A stretch of 64,000 nt of DNA from positions 2,942,001-3,006,000 of the forward strand of contig NZ_JAJONE010000001.1 in assembly GCF_024700075.1 (NCBI RefSeq), given 5' to 3'. Below the pieces are notes generated by a model. That model had not been told where the DNA came from. It was given only the letters and a program-made list of their open reading frames with translations, and did not search any database. Origin of the DNA: Hymenobacter sp. J193 (GTDB lineage Bacteria > Bacteroidota > Bacteroidia > Cytophagales > Hymenobacteraceae). This document shows, one piece after another, positions 34,166-43,103 of this stretch (position 1 is its first letter; each line of letters begins with the position of its first letter). A program made the position numbers and the translations under genes.

Positions 34166-35236
34166 TTAGCTTTCGGGCACCTCAGTGGGCTGTCGGGGCT
34201 TGGCCAGCTTGAATTCCAAGGCCGTGCCCTGCCCGATTTCGCTGCGAATTTTGATGGAGGACTTATGCGCTTCCACAATATGCTTGCTGATGGCCAGCCC
34301 CAGGCCCGAGCCGCCCGAGTCGCGGGAGCGGCTTTTATCGATGCGGTAGAACCGCTCGAAGATGCGGTGCTGGTGCTCCTCGGCAATGCCTGCGCCGTCG
34401 TCGCGCACCTCTACACGCACACTCTTGGCGGCTTCGAGCAGCGTCACCGTCACCAGGCCGCTGGCCCGCCCGTACTTGATGGCATTGTCGATCAGGTTGA
34501 TGAGCACCTGCCGGATGCGGTTGCGGTCGGCCAGCACCCACACGCCCGCCGATAAATCGGCCGGCAGCAGCTGGAGCTGCACCTGGCGCTGACCGGCACG
34601 CAGCTCCAGCTGCTCGAAGATGTCCCGGATCAGCTGGGCCAGGTCGAAGCGCTGGCGGCGCATGCGTACCACGCCTTTTTCCAGTTGGGCAATGGTCACC
34701 AGGTCCTGCACCAGGGCATCCAGCGCGTCGAGGCTGCCGGCGGCCTTCTGCAGAAACTTCTTGCGGGTGACTTCGTCGATGTCGTCGTCGTCGAGAATGG
34801 TATGCACGAACCCCTGGGCGGCGAAGATGGGCGTTTTCAGCTCGTGCGACACATCGGCCAGAAACTCGCGGCGCAGGGCCTGCAGGCGCTTCAGCTCGTC
34901 GATTTCCTGCTGCTTGCGCTGGGCCATGTCCAGGATTTCGTCGCGCATGCGCTTGAGCGGCTCCGGCCGGAACAGAAACTTGTTCGACAGCTTCCGGAAT
35001 TCCTTGCGCTTCACGTGCTCCAGCCCGGCGTATATCTGGTTGACTTCGCGAAAAATCAGCGCTTCAAATGACAGGTACACCAGCAGAAAGCACGCCGCTA
35101 CCGTGATGCCCGCGCCCAGGCACGCCTCCCGAAACGAAAGGGTAGGGCCAATCCAGGCAAACGTGGTGAGCACGCAGGCTACCAGCAAAGCCAGCAGAAT
35201 GGCAATAGTGCGCGAGGAAAGGTTAAGTCTCACCAT
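34166..35236 (-). CDS. PhoR-like sensor histidine kinase
   Basis: 356 residues. Two N-terminal membrane helices (10-30 and 40-60), a short linker, then HisKA with phospho-acceptor His131 in LADVSHELKTPIFA, and a HATPase domain with N box LINLIDNAIKYG, DDGAGI, FERFYRID and GSGLGLAI. It has almost no periplasmic loop, as in PhoR-type kinases that sense phosphate through other proteins. It follows the response regulator by 21 bp on the same strand. The phosphate role is inferred from architecture only. Confidence 0.88.
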   Translation of the reverse strand: MVRLNLSSRTIAILLALLVACVLTTFAWIGPTLSFREACLGAGITVAACFLLVYLSFEALIFREVNQIYAGLEHVKRKEFRKLSNKFLFRPEPLKRMRDEILDMAQRKQQEIDELKRLQALRREFLADVSHELKTPIFAAQGFVHTILDDDDIDEVTRKKFLQKAAGSLDALDALVQDLVTIAQLEKGVVRMRRQRFDLAQLIRDIFEQLELRAGQRQVQLQLLPADLSAGVWVLADRNRIRQVLINLIDNAIKYGRASGLVTVTLLEAAKSVRVEVRDDGAGIAEEHQHRIFERFYRIDKSRSRDSGGSGLGLAISKHIVEAHKSSIKIRSEIGQGTALEFKLAKPRQPTEVPES

Positions 35237-35257
35237 TTCACTGGTTCACCATCTCAC

Positions 35258-35959
35258 TTAGTTGTCTGAGTTAAACTTGTAGCCCACGCCTTTGATGGTC
35301 TGGATGTGATGCTCGCCCACTTTCTCGCGCACTTTGCGCACGTGTACGTCCACGGTGCGAGCCAGCACGAACACGTCGTTGCCCCAGATATTCTGCAGCA
35401 GCTCGTCGCGGCCGAAGACTTTGTGGGGGGTGGCGGCCAGGAAGGCCAGCAGCTCAAACTCCTTTTTGGGCAGGGAAATCTTGCGGCCGTCCTGGTACAC
35501 GGCAAAGCCCGTGCGGTCAATCGTCAGGCCGTTGATTTCGATGGTTTCGGACTGCTGCTGGGGGTCTTTGTCGCGGCGCACGAAGGCGGCTAGGCGGCTG
35601 AGCAGAGCTCGGGGCTTGATGGGCTTGGCAATGAAGTCGTCGGCGCCGGCTTCAAAAGCGGCCACTTCCGAAAACTCCTCGGCCCGGGCCGTCAGGAAAA
35701 TGATGTAGGTGTCCTTGAACTTGGGTTGCTCACGCAGCTGGCGGCAGGCCGCAATGCCATCCAGGTGGGGCATCATCACGTCGAGCAGGATGATATCGGG
35801 GCTGAACTGCGGAGCTACTTCCAGAGCTTTGCGGCCGTCGGGGGCGCTGGCCACTTCGTAGCCTTCCTTGCGCAGGTTATATTCCAGCAGCTCCACAATG
35901 TCGGGGTCGTCATCAACTACCAGAATCCGGTACGCATTGGGGTGGGCAGGTATTTGCAT
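35258..35959 (-). CDS. OmpR/PhoB-family response regulator
   Basis: 233 residues. Receiver domain with acidic pocket VVDDDPD, phospho-acceptor Asp60 in IILLDVMMP and conserved Lys in FIAKPIKP; C-terminal winged helix with KEFELLAFLAATPHKVFGRDELL and VDVHVRKVREKVG. It is the first gene of a pair with the histidine kinase and has its own perfect -7 box at 35994-36001. Probable control of phosphate or envelope genes. Confidence 0.92.
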   Translation of the reverse strand: MQIPAHPNAYRILVVDDDPDIVELLEYNLRKEGYEVASAPDGRKALEVAPQFSPDIILLDVMMPHLDGIAACRQLREQPKFKDTYIIFLTARAEEFSEVAAFEAGADDFIAKPIKPRALLSRLAAFVRRDKDPQQQSETIEINGLTIDRTGFAVYQDGRKISLPKKEFELLAFLAATPHKVFGRDELLQNIWGNDVFVLARTVDVHVRKVREKVGEHHIQTIKGVGYKFNSDN

Positions 35960-35993
35960 GGCGGAGCGGGTTGCAGGTGAAATGGAAAACGCA

Positions 35994-36001
35994 CAAAAGT
36001 A
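35994..36001 (-). promoter_or_regulatory. -7 box for the response regulator-kinase operon
   Basis: CAAAAGTA (TACTTTTG on the minus strand) is a perfect TAnnTTTG, 35 bp upstream of the start codon at 35959. Confidence 0.6.
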
Positions 36002-36065
36002 CCGAAGCCCGGCCGCGGCGGTATGTTACGTTTTCGTTAACAGGCCAGCGTACCGTGCAAAAAAA

Positions 36066-36087
36066 GCGGCTCCCGTAGGGGAGCCGC
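36066..36087 (-). terminator. Terminator after the DUF3108 gene
   Basis: gcggctccc (36066-36074) and gggagccgc (36079-36087) form a stem with loop gtag. On the minus strand the stem is followed by a run of T (plus-strand A-run at 36059-36065). Confidence 0.85.
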
Positions 36088-36094
36088 CGGTCGG

Positions 36095-36919
36095 CTAGTT
36101 TCTGGCTACCAGGTTGAGCTTGTTTTTCAGGCCCTGGTATTTGTACATATCCACTTTCACGGCACCCACGAAGAGCTCGGCCTGGATGAGCACCGGAATC
36201 TTGTTGCGGTCGTCGGAAAGATAAACCGTTACGGCATTATCCCCGCTGAACAGCTTGTTCTTGGGCATGCGCGGCACCAGCTTAATGGCCCGGATGCTGC
36301 CAACTTTCGTCGTCACGGTTTCGCGGCCCCGGTAGATGACGTCCATGTCGAATACCTCATCATCGAAAAAGCCCTTCACCCGGATGATTTCACCCACGCG
36401 GCGCTGGTCGTAGTTGATGGTGCGCAGGAAGTAGAAGCCACTTACTAAGTCCTGGATGTTGTCGGGTACTTTATAGGTGCCGTGTCGGGGCTCCCGGTCC
36501 CGTTTGCGGGTTTCCACCACGGCTACGTCCCGCTCGTGGTCGAAGTCCACAGTTTCCTTTTTGCGGTAGTTGCCCTCCTCAATGTTGCGGAAGAACTTCT
36601 GTGGCAGAATGCTGGTCGTATCGATGTAGGAGCGCCAGGTGTCGCGGACGCGCAGGAAAAAGTCGAAGGAGCCGGTGGTGCGGCCCGTGACGGTAGCGCG
36701 GTAACAGGGCCGCTCGTTCACGCGGTGCAGCTCATCGGATAGCTCAATGGTGGCATCGGCGGCGTTTACCAAGCCATAGTGTACTTTGTAGTACATGGTT
36801 TCGCCCTTGGCAAAGCTGTTATTCGGAATAGCACGCTGCGTAGATTCGGGCCGGGCGCTCAGCAAGGCCGACGCAACCAACACAGCAACAGGAGTAAAAA
36901 GAAACCAGCGGCGAAGCAT
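36095..36919 (-). CDS. DUF3108 exported protein
   Basis: 274 residues. A hydrophobic N-terminus (MLRRWFLFTPVAVLVASALLSA) is followed by the DUF3108 fold: FAKGETMYYKVHYGLVNAADATIEL, RVRDTWRSYIDT, LPQKFFRNIEEGNYRKKET and DIQDLVSGFYFLR. Members are periplasmic beta-barrel-like proteins of unknown function that resemble lipoprotein-handling folds. ATG 36919 is used, since the upstream sequence lies inside a perfect palindrome and the promoter. Monocistronic, bounded by its own terminator. Confidence 0.82.
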   Translation of the reverse strand: MLRRWFLFTPVAVLVASALLSARPESTQRAIPNNSFAKGETMYYKVHYGLVNAADATIELSDELHRVNERPCYRATVTGRTTGSFDFFLRVRDTWRSYIDTTSILPQKFFRNIEEGNYRKKETVDFDHERDVAVVETRKRDREPRHGTYKVPDNIQDLVSGFYFLRTINYDQRRVGEIIRVKGFFDDEVFDMDVIYRGRETVTTKVGSIRAIKLVPRMPKNKLFSGDNAVTVYLSDDRNKIPVLIQAELFVGAVKVDMYKYQGLKNKLNLVARN

Positions 36920-36940
36920 ACGTAAGAAATGTTGGCAATG

Positions 36941-36968
36941 GCTGGCACTATTCAAATGCAGTGCCAGC
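36941..36968. promoter_or_regulatory. Palindrome overlapping the DUF3108 promoter
   Basis: GCTGGCACT (36941-36949) and AGTGCCAGC (36960-36968) are perfect 9-bp arms 10 bp apart. The right arm touches the -7 box, so the palindrome covers the predicted transcription start: an operator or a 5' leader hairpin. Confidence 0.5.
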
Positions 36969-36975
36969 AAATATA
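36968..36975 (-). promoter_or_regulatory. -7 box for the DUF3108 gene
   Basis: CAAATATA (TATATTTG on the minus strand), a perfect TAnnTTTG, about 49 bp upstream of the start codon. Confidence 0.55.
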
Positions 36976-37134
36976 CAGAGCGCGCCTGCGCGGCAAGCAC
37001 CGCTCCGGTAGCTGGAACGAAATACCGGGCGGGAGGTTCAGGAAGGCGGAATGAGCCAGTACCTACGGAATTGTATTAAGTGCAGATGCCGACCTGTCCA
37101 AATTACGGAATGCCCTGCGAAATGCAAGACACAA

Positions 37135-37168
37135 AAAAACCTCGTCGGCCGGAGCCAACGAGGTTTTT
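37135..37168 (-). terminator. recA terminator
   Basis: aaaaacctcgt and acgaggttttt pair over 11 bp, with an inner ggc/gcc pairing. It lies 23 bp after the recA stop codon. Confidence 0.85.
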
Positions 37169-37190
37169 GCGTTGAAGAAAGCAGCGCAGC

Positions 37191-38291
37191 TTATTCAGCC
37201 TCGTCCTCGTCTTCGTCGGTACTACGGTCTTCGGGAATGGCCGCCAGAGCGGCTTCGGGCTCGCCTTTCACCATAGCCCGGATCTGGGCTTCAATCTTGT
37301 CGGCCAGCTCGGGGTTGTCGAGCAGGATGGTTTTCACGCCTTCGCGGCCCTGGCCCAGGCGGTTGCCTTCGTAGGAAAACCAGGAGCCCGACTTGGCAAT
37401 GATGCCCATATCCACGCCCAGGTCCAGGATTTCGCCTACTTTGGAAATACCCTGGCCGTAGAGAATGTCGAACTCAATAACCTTGAAGGGCGGGGCTACT
37501 TTGTTTTTCACCACCTTCACCTTGGTGCGGTTGCCGGTGATGTTGTCCTTGTCTTCCTTGATCTGGCCGATACGACGAATATCGAGACGAACGGAGGCGT
37601 AGAATTTCAGGGCGTTACCACCGGTTGTCGTTTCGGGCGAGCCGAACATTACCCCGATTTTCTCGCGCAGCTGGTTGATGAAAATGCAGCAGCAGCCGGT
37701 TTTGTTGATGGTGCCGGTAAGCTTACGCAGGGCCTGGCTCATCAGGCGGGCGTGCAGGCCCACTTTCGAGTCCCCCATGTCGCCTTCCAGCTCACCTTTC
37801 GGCACCAGAGCGGCCACGGAGTCAATGACAATGATGTCGATGGCGCCGGAGGAAATCAGCTGATCGGCAATTTCCAGGGCTTGCTCGCCGTTGTCGGGCT
37901 GGGAAATGAGCAGGTTGCTGGTGTCGATGCCGAGCTTCTGGGCGTAGGCAGGGTCGAAGGCGTGTTCGGCGTCGATGAAGGCCGCAATGCCGCCTTTTTT
38001 CTGGGCTTCGGCAATGCAGTGCATACTGAGCGTGGTTTTACCCGACGACTCGGGGCCATAGATTTCCACCACGCGGCCTTTGGGCAGGCCACCCACGCCC
38101 AAGGCAATGTCGAGGCCGAGCGAGCCGGTGCTGATGACTTCCACGTCCATCACCTTGTTGTCGCTGAGCTTCATCACGGTACCTTTACCGTAACTCTTAT
38201 CGAGCTTATCGAGCGTGAGCTGAAGGGCTTTCAGTTTCTCCGCCTGAGGGTTGGAAGCGGTTTTCTCGGCTTTGTCTGTGGTAGCAGCCAT
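37191..38291 (-). CDS. recA: Recombinase RecA
   Basis: 366 residues. Walker [15 protein letters not shown]-type [19 protein letters not shown], the L1/L2 DNA-binding loops ([54 protein letters not shown]) and an acidic C-terminus ([12 protein letters not shown]) are all present. RecA forms filaments on single-stranded DNA for homologous recombination and SOS induction. No obvious LexA-type box or TAnnTTTG element was seen in the 190-bp gap upstream. Confidence 0.99.
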   Translation of the reverse strand: MAATTDKAEKTASNPQAEKLKALQLTLDKLDKSYGKGTVMKLSDNKVMDVEVISTGSLGLDIALGVGGLPKGRVVEIYGPESSGKTTLSMHCIAEAQKKGGIAAFIDAEHAFDPAYAQKLGIDTSNLLISQPDNGEQALEIADQLISSGAIDIIVIDSVAALVPKGELEGDMGDSKVGLHARLMSQALRKLTGTINKTGCCCIFINQLREKIGVMFGSPETTTGGNALKFYASVRLDIRRIGQIKEDKDNITGNRTKVKVVKNKVAPPFKVIEFDILYGQGISKVGEILDLGVDMGIIAKSGSWFSYEGNRLGQGREGVKTILLDNPELADKIEAQIRAMVKGEPEAALAAIPEDRSTDEDEDEAE

Positions 38292-38481
38292 TAGAGAGGG
38301 GTTAGGGATAAATGCTTAGGTTTGGTGAATGTAGGCGTTTTGGGCCGGCCCTGCAACCGTAAAATCTGGTTGTGAAGGGGCCGCAGCCAGGGTGTTTCGG
38401 GCCGGCTAGTGGTAACGCCGCCGGCCTATATTTTGTGCCCGTAATGCTAAAAAAATTCGTTGAGTCTGGGGTAATTTTTCG

Positions 38482-39672
38482 ATGCTAAAATTTTTGGTAA
38501 AGTTAGCGGCTGACTGTCAGGGACAAGGCAAATTCCGGGGGCTGGCCTGGTCGCTGCTGGGGCTGGTTTTATTTTCCAGCCCCGCCGCCGCCCAGCTCGA
38601 TAACCGGGCGTTTCTGCACCGCCCCCCGGTTGGGCCGGCTTACGAGCGGCAGCTGCGGCTGGATGTGCAGGGCTTCCTGTTCAACAAAGACAACGAGTAC
38701 TTCAATAAGATTGACCCCGGCCTTACCTACTTCGGAGCCCAACTGGCGCCGCGGCTGGTGTACTTCCCGACGGCCAACCTGCGGCTGGAGGCAGGTGTGT
38801 TTTTGTGGAAGGACTACGGCACGCCCCGCTTCAAGCAAATAAGCCCGCTGTTCACGCTCAAGTACCGGCAAGGGCCGCACACGCTCATCTTCGGCAACCT
38901 GGAGGGTAATCTGCACCACGGCTATATCGAACCCCTGTTTGATTTTGAGCGCGTTATCACCAACCGACTCGAAGAAGGCATTCAGTACCAGCACCAGGCG
39001 CCCCGCGGCAGCGTGGATGCCTGGGTGAACTGGGTACGCCAGCAGTACCGGTTCAGCAATTTTCAGGAGGAAGTGGCGGGCGGCCTCGCTACCGAACACC
39101 GCCTCTTGGGCGACTCCACCGGCTGGCTGCTGAAGCTGCCGTTTCAGTTTACGGCCACCCACCGCGGTGGCCAGATTGATACCATCGACAAGCCGCTGCA
39201 AACCCTGTTCAACGTGGCTACCGGCCTGCGCCTGCGGCGGGCCCTTGCTTCCGACTTCGTTTCGGCGGTGCATTTCGATGGGTACGTGACCTATTTCAAC
39301 GACTATTCATTTACTGAGGAACTGCCCTTCCGCGACGGAACGGGCGTGTACCTGAACGCCGGGGTAGATACGCGCCTCAATAATGTGCAGCTCGCCTACT
39401 GGCATGGTCGCGGCTACGTGTCGCCGCTGGGCGGGCGGCTGTACCAGTCGGTGTCGTCGTCGCCGGTGGATGTGGGCTATACTGAGCGGGAGCGGCAGCT
39501 GCTTATTCTACGGTTCCTGAAGGACTACCAGCTGCCCGGCCACCTCACGCTCACTACGCGGTTCGAGCCGCTCTACGACCTCAACAACGGCCTGTTCGAC
39601 TTTTCCTTCGCGCTTTACCTCAACTTCAACCAGAGCTTCCTGCTTTCCACTCTCAAGCGCACCGCCGACTAA
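38482..39672 (+). CDS. Probable outer-membrane beta-barrel protein
   Basis: 396 residues. An N-terminal signal (LVKLAADCQG... SLLGLVLFSSPAAAQ) is followed by many alternating aromatic/polar strands typical of outer-membrane barrels, such as LRLEAGVFLWKDYG, HTLIFGNLEGNLHHGYIEPL and HLTLTTRFEPLYDLNNG, and a terminal strand ending FNQSFLLSTLKRTAD. No named family recognised. A 14-codon reading frame starts at 38444 and its stop overlaps this gene's ATG, so translational coupling is possible. Confidence 0.7.
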   Translation: MLKFLVKLAADCQGQGKFRGLAWSLLGLVLFSSPAAAQLDNRAFLHRPPVGPAYERQLRLDVQGFLFNKDNEYFNKIDPGLTYFGAQLAPRLVYFPTANLRLEAGVFLWKDYGTPRFKQISPLFTLKYRQGPHTLIFGNLEGNLHHGYIEPLFDFERVITNRLEEGIQYQHQAPRGSVDAWVNWVRQQYRFSNFQEEVAGGLATEHRLLGDSTGWLLKLPFQFTATHRGGQIDTIDKPLQTLFNVATGLRLRRALASDFVSAVHFDGYVTYFNDYSFTEELPFRDGTGVYLNAGVDTRLNNVQLAYWHGRGYVSPLGGRLYQSVSSSPVDVGYTERERQLLILRFLKDYQLPGHLTLTTRFEPLYDLNNGLFDFSFALYLNFNQSFLLSTLKRTAD

Positions 39673-40268
39673 GCTGGCTGTACAGCAGCATCTTCTCGCT
39701 TCAGAGAGAAATACAGGATATCGTCGGTGCGGAAGGCGCGCAGGGGCCAGGCCCGAGGGCGCGCGGGCAACAACTGAAACCCGGCTGCTTCGGCCACGGC
39801 GCAGCTGCGCGGGTTGTCGGCGCGGCACCGGATAAGCTGACGGGCCACATCGGAGCTCAGCCGGAACCCGAACTGCACCGCCGCGTGCAAAGCCTCGCGG
39901 GCGTAGCCCTGACCCTCGGCGTCGGCCGCCAGGTAATATCCGATTTCCAGGGTTACCGGGTCCGTCCAGTTAGGCTTCAGGCTGATGTCGCCGAGGTAGC
40001 GGCCGGTGGCCTCCTCCCAGATGCCCAGCACGTAGAGGCGGCGCGTACGCCAGTCGTGGCGAAAGGTATCCAGCACCCGCTCGGCGTCGGCCTGGGTGCG
40101 CACAGCCGCTACGCGGGCCGGAAAAGCGGGCTGCAGCCGCAGGCGGTTGGCATCAAGCAAGGCAAAAAAAGCGGGGGCGTCGCTCGGGTGGTAGGGGCGC
40201 AGCAGCAGGCGCGCCGTGCTCAGGGGCACCGCGGGCGAAACAAACCTTGAAGCCAACAAATCAGCCAT
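39669..40268 (-). CDS. GNAT-family N-acetyltransferase (RimJ/RimL-like)
   Basis: 199 residues. The GNAT core is visible: LSTARLLLRPYHPSDAPAFFALL, YVLGIWEEATGRYLGDISL, TLEIGYYLAADAEGQGYAREAL (acetyl-CoA pyrophosphate loop, GQGYA) and RCRADNPRSCAVAEAAGF. Homology is to acetyltransferases acting on protein N-termini or amino groups of antibiotics; substrate unknown. ATG 40268 is chosen over the longer frame, which is Arg-rich. It converges with the outer-membrane protein gene, overlapping its stop codon by 4 bp. Confidence 0.85.
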   Translation of the reverse strand: MADLLASRFVSPAVPLSTARLLLRPYHPSDAPAFFALLDANRLRLQPAFPARVAAVRTQADAERVLDTFRHDWRTRRLYVLGIWEEATGRYLGDISLKPNWTDPVTLEIGYYLAADAEGQGYAREALHAAVQFGFRLSSDVARQLIRCRADNPRSCAVAEAAGFQLLPARPRAWPLRAFRTDDILYFSLKREDAAVQPA

Positions 40269-40458
40269 ACGTGGCCGCACGCTGGAAAACGCACGTTGCC
40301 TACAGTACCGCCACGGGGGCACCAAAGTTTTGTAACGGCGCTACGTCAACCCCGCTTAATAGTGGCCGTTAGAAAAAAGCGCCCCGTGCCCGGCTCCTCA
40401 AGCGGTGCAGTGGGCGCTTTCACTTTGGTGGCCTCCGGGCTGCTTAACTCCTGATGAT

Positions 40459-41352
40459 ATGACAACTGGAAGACTGCAAGGCAAAGTAGCCATTGTGACG
40501 GGCGCCGGCTCGGGCATTGGCGAAGCCATAGCCAAGCGTTTTGCCCGTGAGGGTGCCGCCGTAGTGGTGGCCGGCCTGGCCGAAGACCCGGTGCGCGACG
40601 TGGTAGAGGAAATTCTGCAGGCCGGCGGCACCGCTACCGCCTTCACCGGCGATATTGCCCACCAGGCCACCGCCGAAGCCTGCGTGCAGGAAGCAGTGAG
40701 CCGCTACGGCAAGCTGGATATTCTGATCAACAACGCCGGAGTATTTCCAGCCACGGCCGAGCTGGATAAGTATCCGGTAGAGGCTTTCGAGTACATGATT
40801 AAAAACAACATCTATACGGTGTTTATGATGAGCCGGGCGGCCCTGCCAGAGCTGCAGAAAACGCGCGGCAACATTGTATCGGCTGGCTCGGAGGCGGGCC
40901 AAATGGGCTCTCCTATGATTACGCCGTACGGGGGTACCAAGGCCTGGGTGATGACGTTTTCGCGCGGCTTAGCTGTGGAGCAGGCCAAGCACGGCGTACG
41001 CGTGAACTGCGTGGGCCCCGGCCCCATCGACACAGCCTGGACGCACAAGGAAACCGGCCCGATGGACAGCAAAATGGAAAAGAACACCGTGAATGGCGTG
41101 CCGCTGGGCCGCCGCGGTACGCCCGAAGAAGTAGCCAACGTGTACCTTTTCCTGGCCTCCGATGAAGCCAGCTATGTAACCGGCGCCACTTATTTCGTGG
41201 ATGGGGGCGTGACGCTTTCCAAAGGGCTGCACGGGGAAGAGGTGCCCAGCGCCCTGAAAAAAGAGCCTGAGTCGACCCTGAACATGCAACACGCCCAGGA
41301 CGGCCACGCCGAAATCCGGCCGCAGAATGCCGGCACCATGGTCACGAGGTAG
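40459..41352 (+). CDS. SDR-family oxidoreductase with C-terminal extension
   Basis: 297 residues. Rossmann motif TGAGSGIGEAIA, NNAG (LINNAGVF), catalytic Ser in VSAGSEAGQ and Tyr-x3-Lys in TPYGGTKAW are present. The last ~40 residues (GLHGEEVPSALKKEPESTLNMQHAQDG...) go past the normal SDR end. NAD(P)H-dependent oxidation/reduction of an alcohol or ketone; substrate unknown. ATG 40459 is used because the preceding in-frame sequence is not SDR-like. Confidence 0.88.
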   Translation: MTTGRLQGKVAIVTGAGSGIGEAIAKRFAREGAAVVVAGLAEDPVRDVVEEILQAGGTATAFTGDIAHQATAEACVQEAVSRYGKLDILINNAGVFPATAELDKYPVEAFEYMIKNNIYTVFMMSRAALPELQKTRGNIVSAGSEAGQMGSPMITPYGGTKAWVMTFSRGLAVEQAKHGVRVNCVGPGPIDTAWTHKETGPMDSKMEKNTVNGVPLGRRGTPEEVANVYLFLASDEASYVTGATYFVDGGVTLSKGLHGEEVPSALKKEPESTLNMQHAQDGHAEIRPQNAGTMVTR

Positions 41353-41396
41353 CAAAAATCTGCATTGAGCAGCAGCTGACTTCTTCGCTTGAAATG

Positions 41397-41431
41397 AAAA
41401 AGGCCGCCCCCAATTCGGGAGCGGCCTTTTT
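41397..41431. terminator. Bidirectional terminator
   Basis: aaaaaggccgc (41397-41407) and gcggccttttt (41421-41431) pair perfectly, with a further ccc/ggg pairing in the loop. It lies between the convergent SDR and 146-residue genes. Confidence 0.88.
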
Positions 41432-41452
41432 AGTGTTTTCTAAAGCTGAAAT

Positions 41453-41893
41453 CTACTTCTGAACTTTCAGTGTGCCGATGCCGGAGCGCACCTGCGCGGG
41501 GCTGCCGAGGGAGCTTTGGGTGCGCATCACGTTCACCTGGCGGGCAGCTTCGTTGAAAAACTCCAGCCGGCGGATCAGCATTTCCTTGGTGAGCACGCGG
41601 CCTTCGGGCGTGCGCATCATGGCTTTCTTATCATCGAGCAGGCGCTGCATAATACCTTCGGTGGCCGTGGCCTGCTGCTGATACTGCTCCTGAAACTCGG
41701 CAACGCGGGCCAGGCCATCAGTAGTAAGCCGGAACTGGCCGCCGCCTTGGTTGAGCACTTCACAGAGCACGTAGATTTCCAGCGGCAGCGACACTTCGAG
41801 CGTGGTCGTGCGCAGGTCGAGGCCGGCTTGCAGCGCGTCGAGGATGATAGCCAGGTTGCGCTCAAACTGCGCGTAGTAAGCAGGTACTTCCAT
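41453..41893 (-). CDS. Small helical protein downstream of MoxR ATPase, function unknown
   Basis: 146 residues, no signal peptide or membrane segment, mostly helical (MEVPAYYAQFERNLAIILDAL... LLDDKKAMMRTPEGRVLTKEMLIRRLEFFNEAARQV). No family recognised. It is on the same strand as the MoxR ATPase and PPIase genes, but separated from MoxR by a 32-bp-arm inverted repeat, so it may be under its own control. Confidence 0.65.
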   Translation of the reverse strand: MEVPAYYAQFERNLAIILDALQAGLDLRTTTLEVSLPLEIYVLCEVLNQGGGQFRLTTDGLARVAEFQEQYQQQATATEGIMQRLLDDKKAMMRTPEGRVLTKEMLIRRLEFFNEAARQVNVMRTQSSLGSPAQVRSGIGTLKVQK

Positions 41894-41898
41894 GGTAG

Positions 41899-42018
41899 AA
41901 TTCTGAATGTTGAATTATGAATTCTGAATTAGGCTGGGTTGCGCCGGGTAGTATCCCGGGAACAGCCTTGGCCTTGCCGAATTACAAATTCAAAATTCAT
42001 AATTCAACATTCAGAATT
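41899..42018. repeat. Long inverted repeat (32-nt arms)
   Basis: Arms at 41899-41930 and 41987-42018 are complementary at 31 of 32 positions and are made of repeated gaattctgaat/aattatgaatt words. The 56-nt loop has its own ccggg/cccgg pairing. AT-rich against a GC-rich background; may fold as a long hairpin or be a mobile-element relic. Confidence 0.8.
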
Positions 42019-42021
42019 GCC

Positions 42022-42984
42022 TCAAAGCAGCTCTTGCACGATTTGCTCGACCGTGACGCCTTCGGCTTCGGCCTTAAAGTTACGTACCAAGCGGTGTCGT
42101 AGAATTGGCAAAGCTACGGCGCGCACGTCTTCGATATCGGGGGAGTATTTGCCGTTGAGCAGGGCATTGCACTTGGCACCTACAATCAGATGCTGCGAAG
42201 CCCGCGGCCCAGCGCCCCATTCCAGCAGCTGCGAGGCGCGGCCGCCGGCGCGGGCCGTGCCGGGGCGGGTTTTGTGTACCAGCCCCACGGCATATTCTAC
42301 CACGTTGTCGGCCACGGGCACGCGGCGCACCAACTGCTGGTAAGCCTGGATTTCGGAGGCGTGCAGAATTTTATTGACGGTGGCTTTGCGGTTGGACGTG
42401 GTGTTCTTCACGATTTGCAGCTCGGCCTCGTAGCTGGGGTAGCCCAACTCGATGTTGAACATGAAGCGGTCCAGCTGAGCCTCAGGCAGCGGGTAAGTGC
42501 CTTCCTGCTCGATGGGGTTCTGGGTAGCCAGCACGAAGAACGGACGCTCCAGCGGATAGCGCTGCCCGGCCACCGTCACGGCGTACTCCTGCATACTTTC
42601 GAGCAGAGCGGCCTGGGTTTTGGGTGGCGTACGGTTGATTTCGTCGGCCAGCACGATGTTGGCGAAAACGGGCCCCTTCACAAAGTGAAAATCCCGCTGC
42701 TGGTTCATCGTTTCGGAGCCTACAATGTCCGAGGGCATCAGGTCCGGGGTGAACTGAATGCGGTTGAACGAGAGGTCCAGCGAGTCGGCAATGGTTTGGA
42801 TGAGCAGCGTTTTGGCCAGGCCCGGCACGCCCACCAGCAGGCAGTGGCCCTGCGAAAACACCGCCGTCAGCACCAGCCGTACCACGTCATCCTGCCCGAT
42901 AATGACCTTGCCGATTTCCTGGCGCAACGTACGGTACGAATTGGCCAGTGCGTCGGCGGCTTCTTTATCGGAGGCAAAAGGCAT
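42022..42984 (-). CDS. MoxR-family AAA+ ATPase
   Basis: 320 residues. Walker A LLVGVPGLAKTLL, Walker B NIVLADEINRTPPKTQAALLE, sensor region FFVLATQNPIEQEGTYPLPEAQLDRF are the MoxR signature. MoxR ATPases act as chaperones with VWA-domain partners; no DUF58 or VWA gene follows here. Instead two PPIase foldase genes precede it on the same strand, an order seen in other Bacteroidota. Its exact job is uncertain. Confidence 0.92.
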   Translation of the reverse strand: MPFASDKEAADALANSYRTLRQEIGKVIIGQDDVVRLVLTAVFSQGHCLLVGVPGLAKTLLIQTIADSLDLSFNRIQFTPDLMPSDIVGSETMNQQRDFHFVKGPVFANIVLADEINRTPPKTQAALLESMQEYAVTVAGQRYPLERPFFVLATQNPIEQEGTYPLPEAQLDRFMFNIELGYPSYEAELQIVKNTTSNRKATVNKILHASEIQAYQQLVRRVPVADNVVEYAVGLVHKTRPGTARAGGRASQLLEWGAGPRASQHLIVGAKCNALLNGKYSPDIEDVRAVALPILRHRLVRNFKAEAEGVTVEQIVQELL

Positions 42985-43103
42985 AGAAGGGTTGTTGATT
43001 ATGGGCTTTAGTTGCAGACTGGCTTACGTAAAACCAACAACTAAGAATGACCAGGCAGGTTGCTTGCCGGTTTAGCTTTTACGGAAAGGAAAGCAGCCGA
43101 AAA

